Part shown: positions 48,008 through 57,835 of the stretch, in pieces
Layout: each line of letters starts with the position of its first letter
Numbering within the stretch: the first letter of the stretch is position 1
Assembly (NCBI GenBank): GCA_018817425.1
Contig: JAHITX010000080.1
Location: forward strand, 56,269 to 120,268
Origin: Pseudomonadota bacterium
Lineage (GTDB): Bacteria; Desulfobacterota; Desulfobacteria; Desulfobacterales; RPRI01
Length of the DNA stretch: 64,000 nucleotides
Reading direction: 5' to 3'
The notes under the pieces: generated by a model
The model's database searches: none
What the model was told of the DNA's origin: nothing
The model's input: only the letters and a program-made list of their open reading frames with translations
Program-made: the position numbers and the translations under genes

Positions 48008-48441
48008 TTATTTTGTTTATCATAAATAGGTATCAAAATAAATAAATTGAATTTATATTGTATAAAATATTTACAAAAAACCTTTGACAAGTTGTTGGCG
48101 CCGGTGTTATAGAGCGCCAGATTTAACAATCTTAGAAAAAGTTACTGTTGTGACGGCAAAATAAAAAAGTCATGAATATTATACTGTAATTATTTTCTGA
48201 GTCGGCGAAAATCAAATTTTGTGTAATAAAGTTTGAGGCTGTTGGAAGTCATCAGATTTTACGCCTTAATGCGTTCGTACAATGCAATTATTTTAATGCC
48301 GCAGCGCTTTGAATCGGATATGGCAGTAAATTATGTTCATGCAGAAGGTACGTTCGTTAAGTGTCAAATTGTGTTTTAAGGCAAAATATTTTGGTTCCAA
48401 GGGTCGTTTAAAGTTTAATTGTTTGTTATGGAGGCTGTAAT
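48008..48441. other. long leader before the second ATP synthase locus
   Basis: These 434 bp contain a good promoter (48084-48113) followed by a leader of about 320 bases with no convincing gene. The leader has several possible short stems but no clear riboswitch was identified. The stop-rich sequence argues against a hidden CDS. Confidence 0.5.
48084..48113 (+). promoter_or_regulatory. sigma-70 promoter for atpF'FHAGDC
   Basis: TTGACA (48084-48089), an 18-base spacer and TATAGA (48108-48113), or TTATAG with 17. An inverted repeat GGCGC (48097-48101) and GCGCC (48114-48118) flanks the -10 and may bind a regulator. The start codon of atpF' lies about 330 bp downstream. Confidence 0.55.
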
Positions 48442-48867
48442 ATGATTAATGTGAATCTATCTGTTCTCCCACAGATCGTCAATTTCCTCTTTCTAGTTTG
48501 GGCGATGAATATTGTTGTATACAGGCCGATACGCAAAATCCTTATAGAGAGAAAAGATAAAATAAACGGCCTTGAGCAAAGCATTAATAATCTGGGCAAA
48601 AGTATCCAGGAAAAAGACGAATCTTATGCTTTGGGAATTAAAAATGCCAGATTAAAAGGACAGAAGGAAAAAGAAGCCTTAATGTCTGTCGCCCAGAATG
48701 AAGAACAACAACTAATTGATAAAATAAACAAAAAAGCACAGGAAGACCTATCGCAGATGCGTGAAAAAATCGTAAAAGATACTGAAAGTGTTAGAAAAGC
48801 ACTGTTGAATGAGGTAGATGCTTGTGCCGATGCTGTTTGTCAAAAAATTCTGGGGAGGGCTGCTTAA
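48442..48867 (+). CDS. atpF': F0F1 ATP synthase subunit b'
   Basis: The 141-residue protein has one N-terminal helix (LPQIVNFLFLVWAMNIVVY) and then a long charged coiled coil, the plan of a peripheral-stalk b subunit. A second b-type gene follows at once, so this is the b' partner of a heterodimeric stalk, as in cyanobacteria and many Desulfobacterota. TATGGAGGCTGTAAT precedes the ATG. TAATG overlaps the next gene by one base. Confidence 0.88.
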   Translation: MINVNLSVLPQIVNFLFLVWAMNIVVYRPIRKILIERKDKINGLEQSINNLGKSIQEKDESYALGIKNARLKGQKEKEALMSVAQNEEQQLIDKINKKAQEDLSQMREKIVKDTESVRKALLNEVDACADAVCQKILGRAA

Positions 48868-49469
48868 TGAAAATATATTTTTTCAGAAATAAGAGCCGCG
48901 CATTGTTAGTACTGTTTATGTCGTTTCTTTTGATCTTTTCCGCCGGTATTGGTCTCTGTTCCTCCGGAGGCGGCGAGGGCGGTGGTCATACAGTTGGTTG
49001 GGTAAACACTGACACTTACCGTGTTATGAATTTTGCGGTATTGGCCATCGGGCTTTTTCTTCTGCTGAAAAAACCAGCGGCAAACGCTCTTAACGACCGA
49101 ATCAATGGAATAAAAGAACAGTTAAGTGAATTGGAAACACAAAAAGCAGATACCGAAAAAAGTGTGGCATTGTGTAATGATAAAATAGCCAAGCTTGATA
49201 AAGAATCCGAAAAGATAATTGCTGAATATTTAAAGCAGGGTGAAGAAGCAAAAGGCAGAATACTTGATGCTGCAAATGCTTCAGTTTCAAAGTTAGAGGA
49301 GCAGGCCCGTAGAAATATTGAGCATGAATTTAAGCAGGCACGGTTAAAGTTGCAGGAAGAGGTAATTATAAACGCTTTGGAAAAAGCTGAAGAAAAAATA
49401 AAAAGTAAAATTACTGCAAAAGACCAAGAATTACTAGTAAATGAATATTTAGAGAAGGTGGTGGCATAG
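48867..49469 (+). CDS. atpF: F0F1 ATP synthase subunit b
   Basis: The 200-residue protein begins with a signal-like helix (LLVLFMSFLLIFSAGIGLCS), a Gly-rich stretch, then the membrane anchor (VMNFAVLAIGLFLLLKKP) and a long coiled coil. Such an N-terminal extra helix on subunit b is found in several deltaproteobacteria. I start at 48867 (TAATG overlap); an upstream in-frame ATG at 48822 lies inside atpF' and adds no family-like sequence. Its stop shares a base with the GTG of atpH. Confidence 0.9.
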   Translation: MKIYFFRNKSRALLVLFMSFLLIFSAGIGLCSSGGGEGGGHTVGWVNTDTYRVMNFAVLAIGLFLLLKKPAANALNDRINGIKEQLSELETQKADTEKSVALCNDKIAKLDKESEKIIAEYLKQGEEAKGRILDAANASVSKLEEQARRNIEHEFKQARLKLQEEVIINALEKAEEKIKSKITAKDQELLVNEYLEKVVA

Positions 49470-50020
49470 TGAAAAATTTAGCTATATCAAGGCGTTATGC
49501 TAAGGCACTTCTTCTTATCGGCAAAGAGGACGGGAATGCTGAAGTTTACAGAAATGAGCTGGATGAGTTAACCAGAATGATTGTAAAAGAAAAAGGCCTT
49601 GAACAGGCGCTCACAAACCCGCTATATGATGCCGCAGCACGCAAAAAAGTTTTACAAATTATAATTGAAAAAATGAAACTTTCGAAAGCAATGAGATCAT
49701 TCCTTCTTCTGTTATTTGATAAAGGTCGAATAGGGTTTATAATTACTATTAACGAATTTTATCAGAAACTGGCTGATGAACTTAAAAACGTTGCAAGAGC
49801 CAGTCTGGTTTCGGCTACAGAACTTAAATCCGAAACCGTGGAAAAGATCCGTAATACTCTGTCAAAAATGACAGGTAAAGATATTGTTCTGGATGTCAGA
49901 GTAGATTCCGGTCTTATTGGTGGTGTGGTTTCCAGAATAGGTGATCTTGTTTTGGATGGTAGCATCAAAACACAATTGCTCAACATGAGAGAATCTTTAA
50001 AAAGGGGTGAGAGTGTATAA
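49469..50020 (+). CDS. atpH: F0F1 ATP synthase subunit delta
   Basis: The 183-residue protein joins the stator stalk to the top of F1. [15 protein letters not shown] at the N-terminus and the C-terminal block [20 protein letters not shown] near 150 are diagnostic of subunit delta/OSCP. It starts with GTG at 49469 overlapping the atpF stop and ends in a TAATG overlap with atpA, both signs of tight coupling. Length is normal. Confidence 0.95.
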   Translation: MKNLAISRRYAKALLLIGKEDGNAEVYRNELDELTRMIVKEKGLEQALTNPLYDAAARKKVLQIIIEKMKLSKAMRSFLLLLFDKGRIGFIITINEFYQKLADELKNVARASLVSATELKSETVEKIRNTLSKMTGKDIVLDVRVDSGLIGGVVSRIGDLVLDGSIKTQLLNMRESLKRGESV

Positions 50021-51537
50021 TGGAATTAAGAGCTGAAGAAATAAGTCAGATAATTAAAGGTCAGATTGCTGATTATGACAAGAAAGTAGAGTTGAGTGAA
50101 ACTGGTGTTGTCTTGTCAGTTGGTGATGGTATTGCCAGGGTATACGGTCTTGAGAAAGCTATGTCTCTGGAGCTGGTAGAATTTCCTGGTGGTATTTTGG
50201 GACTTGTGCTGAACCTTGAAGAAGATAATGTGGGTGTTGCTGTTATGGGCGAAGTAACCCATATTAAAGAAGGTGATGTTGTTAAACGTACAGGTCGTAT
50301 TGCTCAGGTTCCGGTGGGTGAGCCGGTGCTGGGGCGTGTTGTGTCTGCTGTTGGTGAACCTATTGATGGTAAAGGCCCGATAGATGCTAAAGAGTTCAGA
50401 AGAGTTGAAATGGTGGCACCTGGTGTTATAGCCAGAAAAAGTGTTCATGAGTCAATGCTGACAGGGCTTAAAGCAATTGATGCTATGACTCCGGTTGGCC
50501 GTGGTCAGCGTGAACTTATTATTGGTGACCGTCAGATTGGAAAAACTGCTATAGCGATAGATTCTATTCTGAGCCAGAAAGGGCAGAATGTTTATTGTAT
50601 TTATGTTGCTTGCGGCCAGAAAAAATCGACAGTTGCCCAGGTTGTTTCCGTTCTGGAAAAACACGGCGCGATGGAATATACGACGGTTGTAGCAGCTTGC
50701 GCAAGCGATCCTGCAACATTACAGTATGTCGCACCCTATGCAGGTTGTGCTATGGGGGAATATTTCCGTGATAAAGGTCAGCATGCATTAATTATTTATG
50801 ACGATCTTTCAAAGCAGGCTGCTGCTTATCGTCAGGTTTCACTTCTTTTGAGACGTCCGCCCGGACGAGAAGCTTATCCTGGAGATATTTTTTATAACCA
50901 TTCCAGACTACTTGAACGTTCATGCAAATTAAACGACGAACTAGGTGCAGGTTCACTTACTGCCTTACCAATTATTGAAACTCAGGCAGGTGACGTTTCC
51001 GCTTATATTCCAACAAATGTTATATCAATTACTGACGGTCAGATATATCTTGAGCCAAGTCTCTTCTTTGCTGGTGTTAGACCGGCGATAAATGTTGGTC
51101 TTTCGGTATCACGAGTTGGAGGAGCTGCTCAGGTCAAAGCCATGAAGCAGGTTGCCGGAAGCTTAAGGCTGGATCTTGCCCAGTATCGTGAACTTGAAGC
51201 TTTTGCTGCTTTTGGAAGTGATCTTGATAAAGCTACACAAAGACAGCTTACAAGAGGGGCGCGGCTTGTTGAAATATTAAAGCAGCCACAATATAAACCT
51301 CTTTCTATGGAAAAACAGGTAACAATTCTTTATGCCGGAACCAGAGGTTTTCTTGATAATTATCCGATAAATGTTCTTGCTAAATATGAGGCCGGTCTAT
51401 TTACTTATATTTCAGATAGATATCCTCAAATATTCACAGAGCTTGCCGATAAAAAGGCCATAAGTGATGAGCTTGATAAGATTATGACCGAAGCGCTTAA
51501 AGCTTATGATGAAGAATTTAAAGATACAATAAAATAA
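50020..51537 (+). CDS. atpA: F0F1 ATP synthase subunit alpha
   Basis: The 505-residue protein is the non-catalytic F1 subunit. The P-loop [16 protein letters not shown] is near 169; [17 protein letters not shown] is near 257; the signature [17 protein letters not shown] is near 362. N-terminal residues bind delta. It overlaps atpH by one base and precedes atpG by 57 bp. All motifs appear intact. Confidence 0.98.
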   Translation: MELRAEEISQIIKGQIADYDKKVELSETGVVLSVGDGIARVYGLEKAMSLELVEFPGGILGLVLNLEEDNVGVAVMGEVTHIKEGDVVKRTGRIAQVPVGEPVLGRVVSAVGEPIDGKGPIDAKEFRRVEMVAPGVIARKSVHESMLTGLKAIDAMTPVGRGQRELIIGDRQIGKTAIAIDSILSQKGQNVYCIYVACGQKKSTVAQVVSVLEKHGAMEYTTVVAACASDPATLQYVAPYAGCAMGEYFRDKGQHALIIYDDLSKQAAAYRQVSLLLRRPPGREAYPGDIFYNHSRLLERSCKLNDELGAGSLTALPIIETQAGDVSAYIPTNVISITDGQIYLEPSLFFAGVRPAINVGLSVSRVGGAAQVKAMKQVAGSLRLDLAQYRELEAFAAFGSDLDKATQRQLTRGARLVEILKQPQYKPLSMEKQVTILYAGTRGFLDNYPINVLAKYEAGLFTYISDRYPQIFTELADKKAISDELDKIMTEALKAYDEEFKDTIK

Positions 51538-51594
51538 AGCAAACCGGAATTTTATAAATAATCTGTTTTGCGTGATATATAAAGGTTGACTTAA

Positions 51595-52485
51595 ATGGCA
51601 ACATTAAAAGATGTCCAAATAAAAATAGGCGCGGTAAAGAAGACTAAGCAGATAACAAAAGCTATGAATATGGTTGCTGCTTCAAGACTTAGAGGTGCTC
51701 AAACCAGTATGACCGGTTTCAGGCCATATGCAAGCAAATTTGCAGAAGTTTTGGGAAGTCTTGCCGAACGTGGTGGCAGTGGAGCAGCTCCATTACTTGC
51801 CATACGTGAAAAGATTTCAAAAATAAATATTGTTCTTTGTACTTCGGACAGAGGTTTGTGCGGTGGATTTAATGCAAACCTTATTGGAAAAGCGGAATCA
51901 TTCGCTAAAGAAAAAGCAGCTTCGGATATCAAGGTTTCTTTTACTAACTATGGTAAAAAAGGGAGAGACTGGGTAAGAAAAAGTGATTATGAAATTGAAA
52001 GTGAATACATCGGAGTTGTAGGAGGAAAATTCGGATTTAATGTATCTGTTAATGCAGGAAGAGAGCTTATAGATGGATTTTTAAACGGAGAATATGATGA
52101 AGTTTATGTAGTCTATTCAGAATTTGTAAGTGCGGCCAGACAGATCCCGGTAATCAAGCAGCTTCTTCCGATACCGCCTCTTGAAATAATTGAAAAGAGT
52201 GAAGATGAAACCAAACAATATCTTCCTGAACATATATGTGAGCCTTCTCCAGCTGAACTGTTGAATGAAATGCTCCCAAAAAATGTGTTTGTTCAGATCT
52301 ACAGCGCTCTTTTAGAAACATCAACAAGTGAACATGCTGCAAGAATGGCTGCAATGAACAATGCAACCAAGGCATGCAATGACATTATTGAGAGTCTTAC
52401 TCTGGCTTACAATAAGGCCCGGCAGTCTGCTATCACCTCGGATCTCATGGATATTGTAGGTGGAGCAGAAGCGCTTAAAGGGTAA
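51595..52485 (+). CDS. atpG: F0F1 ATP synthase subunit gamma
   Basis: The 296-residue protein forms the central shaft. The N-terminal helix has KTKQITKAMNMVAASRLRGA (about 16-35) and the C-terminal helix ends with AYNKARQSAITSDLMDIVGG, both conserved rotor contacts. SDRGLCGGFNANL near 78 is also typical. Its position between alpha and beta is standard. Confidence 0.97.
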   Translation: MATLKDVQIKIGAVKKTKQITKAMNMVAASRLRGAQTSMTGFRPYASKFAEVLGSLAERGGSGAAPLLAIREKISKINIVLCTSDRGLCGGFNANLIGKAESFAKEKAASDIKVSFTNYGKKGRDWVRKSDYEIESEYIGVVGGKFGFNVSVNAGRELIDGFLNGEYDEVYVVYSEFVSAARQIPVIKQLLPIPPLEIIEKSEDETKQYLPEHICEPSPAELLNEMLPKNVFVQIYSALLETSTSEHAARMAAMNNATKACNDIIESLTLAYNKARQSAITSDLMDIVGGAEALKG

Positions 52486-52530
52486 GAACTGAATATACCG
52501 TGTATAGTTTAGTTTATAGGAGGTCTATAG

Positions 52531-53949
<1,419 letters not shown>

Positions 53950-53967
53950 TATGTGAGGATAACCGAT

Positions 53968-54387
53968 ATGGCCGGAAACATAAAATTAGAAGTTGTTACC
54001 CCGGAAAAATCCGTAGTTAGCGAAGAAGCACAGATTGTTATGGCACCTGGTGCAATGGGAGAATTTGGAGTTCTTGTTGGCCACACCCCCTTTTTTACTA
54101 CATTAAAAATGGGAATTATTAAGTATAAGGATGTAAAAGGTGAAGAAAGGTGCGTCTTTGTTTCAGAAGGGTTTGCGGAAGCTTTGCCTGACAAAGTAAC
54201 CGTGCTTGCTGAAACTGCGGAACGAAGGCGTGATATAGATATAGAAAGGGCAAAAGCCGCCTTAAAACGTGCTGAAGAACGTTTGGCAAAAGAAAGTGGC
54301 AAACAGGATATGGACTTTATGAGAGCTAAAGTAGCTCTGGATAGGGCTTTACACCGCGTCCAGCTTGCTGAAACAAGACGGCAGTAA
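53968..54387 (+). CDS. atpC: F0F1 ATP synthase subunit epsilon
   Basis: The 139-residue protein has an N-terminal beta barrel (LEVVTPEKSVVSEEAQIVMA, GEFGVLVGHTPFFTTLKMG) and a C-terminal helical hairpin that can inhibit ATP hydrolysis. I start at ATG 53968, preceded by GAGG, rather than at 53953 near the atpD stop. It ends the second ATP synthase operon; a terminator follows. Confidence 0.95.
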   Translation: MAGNIKLEVVTPEKSVVSEEAQIVMAPGAMGEFGVLVGHTPFFTTLKMGIIKYKDVKGEERCVFVSEGFAEALPDKVTVLAETAERRRDIDIERAKAALKRAEERLAKESGKQDMDFMRAKVALDRALHRVQLAETRRQ

Positions 54388-54461
54388 ATTTAGCAGTTAT
54401 TATTTAACACGAAAAATATAAAATTCTGACGGCATGTTATAATGCCATCAATAAAGATAAT

Positions 54462-54501
54462 AAAAAAGGGGCAGCCAAGAATTAACGGCGTGCCCTTTTT
54501 T
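54462..54501. terminator. rho-independent terminator, probably bidirectional
   Basis: AAAAAAGGGGCA (54462-54473) pairs with TGCCCTTTTTT (54491-54501) with one bulged G. It lies between atpC (plus) and serC (minus) and carries A and T runs on both sides. A small extra stem GGCAT...ATGCC lies just upstream. Confidence 0.8.
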
Positions 54502-54564
54502 GGTTTTAAGATATCTTAGTAATGGTTTTATAGTACTGAATAATATACAGAAGATCTCGCCGTA

Positions 54565-55653
54565 TTATCCGTTTTTTTGTTCAAAAATTATCATGAAATC
54601 GGTTAAAGCTTTAACACCCTCTATAGTGGTCGCATTATAAATAGATGCGCGGCACCCACCGACGGAACGATGCCCCTTCAAGCCCCCCAGGCCGTTTTTA
54701 GTTGCTTCCTGAATGAATTTGCCTTCAAGTTCTTCGCTTGGAAGCCGAAAGGTTACATTCATTAATGATCTGCTGTCAGGAACTGCTGTTCCCTTATAAA
54801 AACTGCCGGAATCAAAAATATCATATAAAAGCTTGGCTTTTTCTTGGTTAATCGCTTCTATTTTATCAAGACCACCTATAGTATCTTCCAGCCATTTTAA
54901 AACAAGCTGAATAATGTATATGGAAAAGCAGGAAGGAGTATTGTATAAGGAATTGGAAGAAGAAAATGTAGTGTATTTGAGCATTGACGGTAGATTGTCA
55001 GGGACAAGTTTGAGCATATCTTCACGTATGATTACCATGCATACTCCTGAAGGGCCTATATTTTTTTGTGCTCCTGCATAAATTATCCCAAAAGGTTTTG
55101 GATCAAATGGTCTGCTCATGATATCAGAAGACATATCAGCAACTATAGGTACACCTTTTGTATCAGGGAATTGAGACCATTGTGTTCCTTTTATTGTGTT
55201 ATTGGATGTAATGTGCGCATAAACTGCTTCACTATTAAACTTAACATTATACGGGATGTAAGAGAAATTATTATCTTTGGAAGACGCAACAATATTTATA
55301 CTTTTACCAAGTATTTGAGCTTCTTTAATTGCTTTTGTAGACCATGTGCCTGTCTCAACATAATCAGCTGATTTGCCGTCAGGAAGACAATTCATAGGTA
55401 CCATTGCAAACTGAAGGCTTGCGCCCCCCTGAAGAAAAAGAACTTGATAACCGTCGTCAAGTTTTAAAAGTCTTTTTGTACGGGCAACTGCATCATTTAT
55501 AATTTCATCAAATGGTTTTGATCTGTGGCTTATTTCTGTTATCGACATTCCAGTTCCGGCATAATTCAAAAATGATTCGTTTACTTCTTCAAGAACATTT
55601 AAAGGCAAAGCTGCCGGCCCTGCGTTAAAATTGTAAATCCTGTTATATTTCAT
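54565..55653 (-). CDS. serC: phosphoserine aminotransferase
   Basis: The 362-residue PLP enzyme converts 3-phosphohydroxypyruvate to phosphoserine and also serves the pyridoxal phosphate route. NFNAGPAALPLNVLEEV at the N-terminus, LFLQGGASLQFAMVPMN near 72 and the PLP lysine in YAGAQKNIGPSG (Lys197) identify it. HRSVGGCRASIYNATT is near the C-terminus. It is a single-gene unit, convergent with atpC and divergent from the cytochrome gene. Its product feeds ThrH and PdxA chemistry elsewhere in the window. Confidence 0.96.
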   Translation of the reverse strand: MKYNRIYNFNAGPAALPLNVLEEVNESFLNYAGTGMSITEISHRSKPFDEIINDAVARTKRLLKLDDGYQVLFLQGGASLQFAMVPMNCLPDGKSADYVETGTWSTKAIKEAQILGKSINIVASSKDNNFSYIPYNVKFNSEAVYAHITSNNTIKGTQWSQFPDTKGVPIVADMSSDIMSRPFDPKPFGIIYAGAQKNIGPSGVCMVIIREDMLKLVPDNLPSMLKYTTFSSSNSLYNTPSCFSIYIIQLVLKWLEDTIGGLDKIEAINQEKAKLLYDIFDSGSFYKGTAVPDSRSLMNVTFRLPSEELEGKFIQEATKNGLGGLKGHRSVGGCRASIYNATTIEGVKALTDFMIIFEQKNG

Positions 55654-55895
55654 AAACCGCCTCCAGTAAATTGTTTCTATCTAATATAAATAACAAATAT
55701 AAAACTTCTTTTTATGGAGCTTGTTATTGACCAGATTATATATTTCATGTCAACTATATTTTTGTACTATTGTCAACAGCATATCAAAATACCATCTGGG
55801 TCATTATTTGACCTTTTATGATATTGATCGTATTATGGGCTCTGGGTCAATGCCGAAATTGTTTATATAATATAAAACAGTTAACAGGAGCAGAG

Positions 55896-57524
55896 ATGAA
55901 ATCAAAACAACCTATATTTTCTTTAAACAAGAAGGTATTTTTAGCTGGAATTATGATAGCCGCAATTTTTTTCATTGCAGGTTTTTCATATGCCGAAAAA
56001 CTTACAATTGATCGCTATATTTCACCTGAAGTTTGTGGTGACTGTCATAGCACAGTATATAGCCAGTGGCAAAATTCCATGCATCATCTTTCCCATGAAG
56101 ATCCTTTATATGTAGCTGTTTCAAAGTATATGCTTTCAGGTTTGAATGATAATGGTGAAATTGCCGAAAGCGAATCATGTGTTAAATGTCATACCCCTGT
56201 TGGCAATATTACAGGATATCCTGAAAAAACTTCAGATAACAGAGCTAAGGTTCCTGAAATAGCAAAAAAAGGAATCCAGTGTGATTATTGCCATTCGGCA
56301 ACCGGTGCGGATAAAATTTATAACAACGGGCTAATTCTTAGTCCGGGGCATGGCGAAGATGATCCGGGCATAAAACGCGGACCATTTAAGGATTCCGAGT
56401 CCGATTATCATGAAAGTGCTTTTTCCGAATTTCACACCGATGCAAAAATCTGCGGTACCTGCCACAATGTATCTCATGTATCATTTGATACCAAACTTGA
56501 GACTACATATGACGAATGGAAAAACGGACCATACAATAACAAAGATGAAAAACAAAAGATTACCTGTCAGGGTTGCCATATGTATCAACGCCCGGGTATT
56601 CCGGCAACAGCATCCACACCAAGACCTCTTAATAAAGGCAGGGCCGCAGATGATGGACCAATAAGGGATCATATCTTCACACATTATTTTACAGGCGCAA
56701 ATACGGTTGTCCCTGCAAATTTTAATAGTATGGAAAAAAGGGATATGGCAATAGAAAGGCTGACTAATAGCGCCGATATACTTTTAGATACACTTGAGTT
56801 AAAAAAAGGAAAGCTTGGTATAATTATAACAAATTCAGGAGCCGGTCACTACCTTCCAACCGGCCTTACGGATGTGCGGCAGATGTGGCTTGAAATTATT
56901 ATTAAAGATGAAAATAATAATATCGTCTATTCAAGCGGAAAGCTTGATAAAAATGGCTATATAACCGAAGGGACAATAATTTATAACACAATTTTTGGAG
57001 ACGGAAAAGGAAATCCGGTTTTAAATATTTCAAAAGCCCGTGAAATCTTAAAAGATAAACGAATTCCGCCCAAAGAATCTGTCAGGGAAGAGATTGTATT
57101 TCAAAAGAAAAACTTTAAACAGTTATCTGTTTCAGTTAAGTTGTTGTACAGGAGTGCTCCACAGAAATTAATAGATATGGTTCTGGGAAAAGGGAAAAAT
57201 GTTTTACCTGTAATTACAATGGAGCAAATTGAAACAATGTTTCCGGAAAACGAGAAGGCTGTCAAAGAAGTTTTTGAGCTTTCAGGGGGTGATAGGGGAA
57301 GTATTGATTTTCCCCATGAAAAACATGAGAAAGCGGTAAAAGATTGTATGACTTGTCACGATATGTTTCCAAAAAAAATTGGCGCTATCTTTGAGATGAA
57401 GGCAGATGGAAAACTTCAAACCAAACAGGCAATGAATTATTGTATAAAATGCCACCGAAAAATGAAAAAGGCAGAAGAACAAACCGGGCCCACATCATGT
57501 TCCAAATGTCATAATAAATTATAA
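55896..57524 (+). CDS. exported octahaem c-type cytochrome
   Basis: The 542-residue protein has a signal peptide cleaved near Ala33 (FIAGFSYA before EKLTI). It carries eight CxxCH haem sites at residues 47-51, 95-99, 129-133, 186-190, 224-228, 484-488, 516-520 and 535-539. The first five are in a cytochrome c554-like region; a haem-free beta-rich domain (about 300-440, with NSGAGHYLPTG) follows; the last three are in a class III-like tail beginning DFPHEKHEKAVKDC. It should carry electrons in the periplasm. AACAGGAGCAGAG supports ATG 55896 rather than an upstream ATG at 55818. Redox partner unknown. Confidence 0.85.
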   Translation: MKSKQPIFSLNKKVFLAGIMIAAIFFIAGFSYAEKLTIDRYISPEVCGDCHSTVYSQWQNSMHHLSHEDPLYVAVSKYMLSGLNDNGEIAESESCVKCHTPVGNITGYPEKTSDNRAKVPEIAKKGIQCDYCHSATGADKIYNNGLILSPGHGEDDPGIKRGPFKDSESDYHESAFSEFHTDAKICGTCHNVSHVSFDTKLETTYDEWKNGPYNNKDEKQKITCQGCHMYQRPGIPATASTPRPLNKGRAADDGPIRDHIFTHYFTGANTVVPANFNSMEKRDMAIERLTNSADILLDTLELKKGKLGIIITNSGAGHYLPTGLTDVRQMWLEIIIKDENNNIVYSSGKLDKNGYITEGTIIYNTIFGDGKGNPVLNISKAREILKDKRIPPKESVREEIVFQKKNFKQLSVSVKLLYRSAPQKLIDMVLGKGKNVLPVITMEQIETMFPENEKAVKEVFELSGGDRGSIDFPHEKHEKAVKDCMTCHDMFPKKIGAIFEMKADGKLQTKQAMNYCIKCHRKMKKAEEQTGPTSCSKCHNKL

Positions 57525-57623
57525 TTATAACACAGTTCTGTGAAAGAGAGTTTATGTTATCGGAATAAGGCCTTTGCTATAGTAATTATTAACAAAACTC
57601 AACAAAAGCGAATTATTTTTATA

Positions 57624-57652
57624 TTGACATAAAAGGCTAATTCCCCTAAGAT
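57624..57652 (+). promoter_or_regulatory. possible sigma-70 promoter of the glycyl-radical cluster
   Basis: TTGACA (57624-57629), a 17-base spacer and TAAGAT (57647-57652). It lies 184 bp before the enzyme start within the 311-bp spacer after the cytochrome gene. Confidence 0.5.
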
Positions 57653-57805
57653 TTACTATCGGAAAAAAAGTTCTGATCACATACCCCGATAATATAAATG
57701 TAATTTATTCAAAACTCTCTAAATTCGACCCCGTAGGAAACCATAATTTAATGATATATTCCTAAAGACAAATTTATTCTGCTATTGGTATCCCATTCAA
57801 GTCAG

Positions 57806-57815
57806 GACATATGTC
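57806..57815. promoter_or_regulatory. short perfect palindrome before the ribosome site
   Basis: GACATATGTC is a 10-bp perfect palindrome ending 8 bases before the AGGAG ribosome site of the glycyl-radical enzyme. It may be an operator, but palindromes this short also arise by chance in AT-rich DNA. Confidence 0.25.
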
Positions 57816-57835
57816 ATAAATAAAGGAGAGCATCC

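Noticed and set aside
57531..57542. Terminator after the cytochrome gene (CACAG-TT-CTGTG)
   Set aside because: The loop of two bases is too small for a hairpin and no T run follows.
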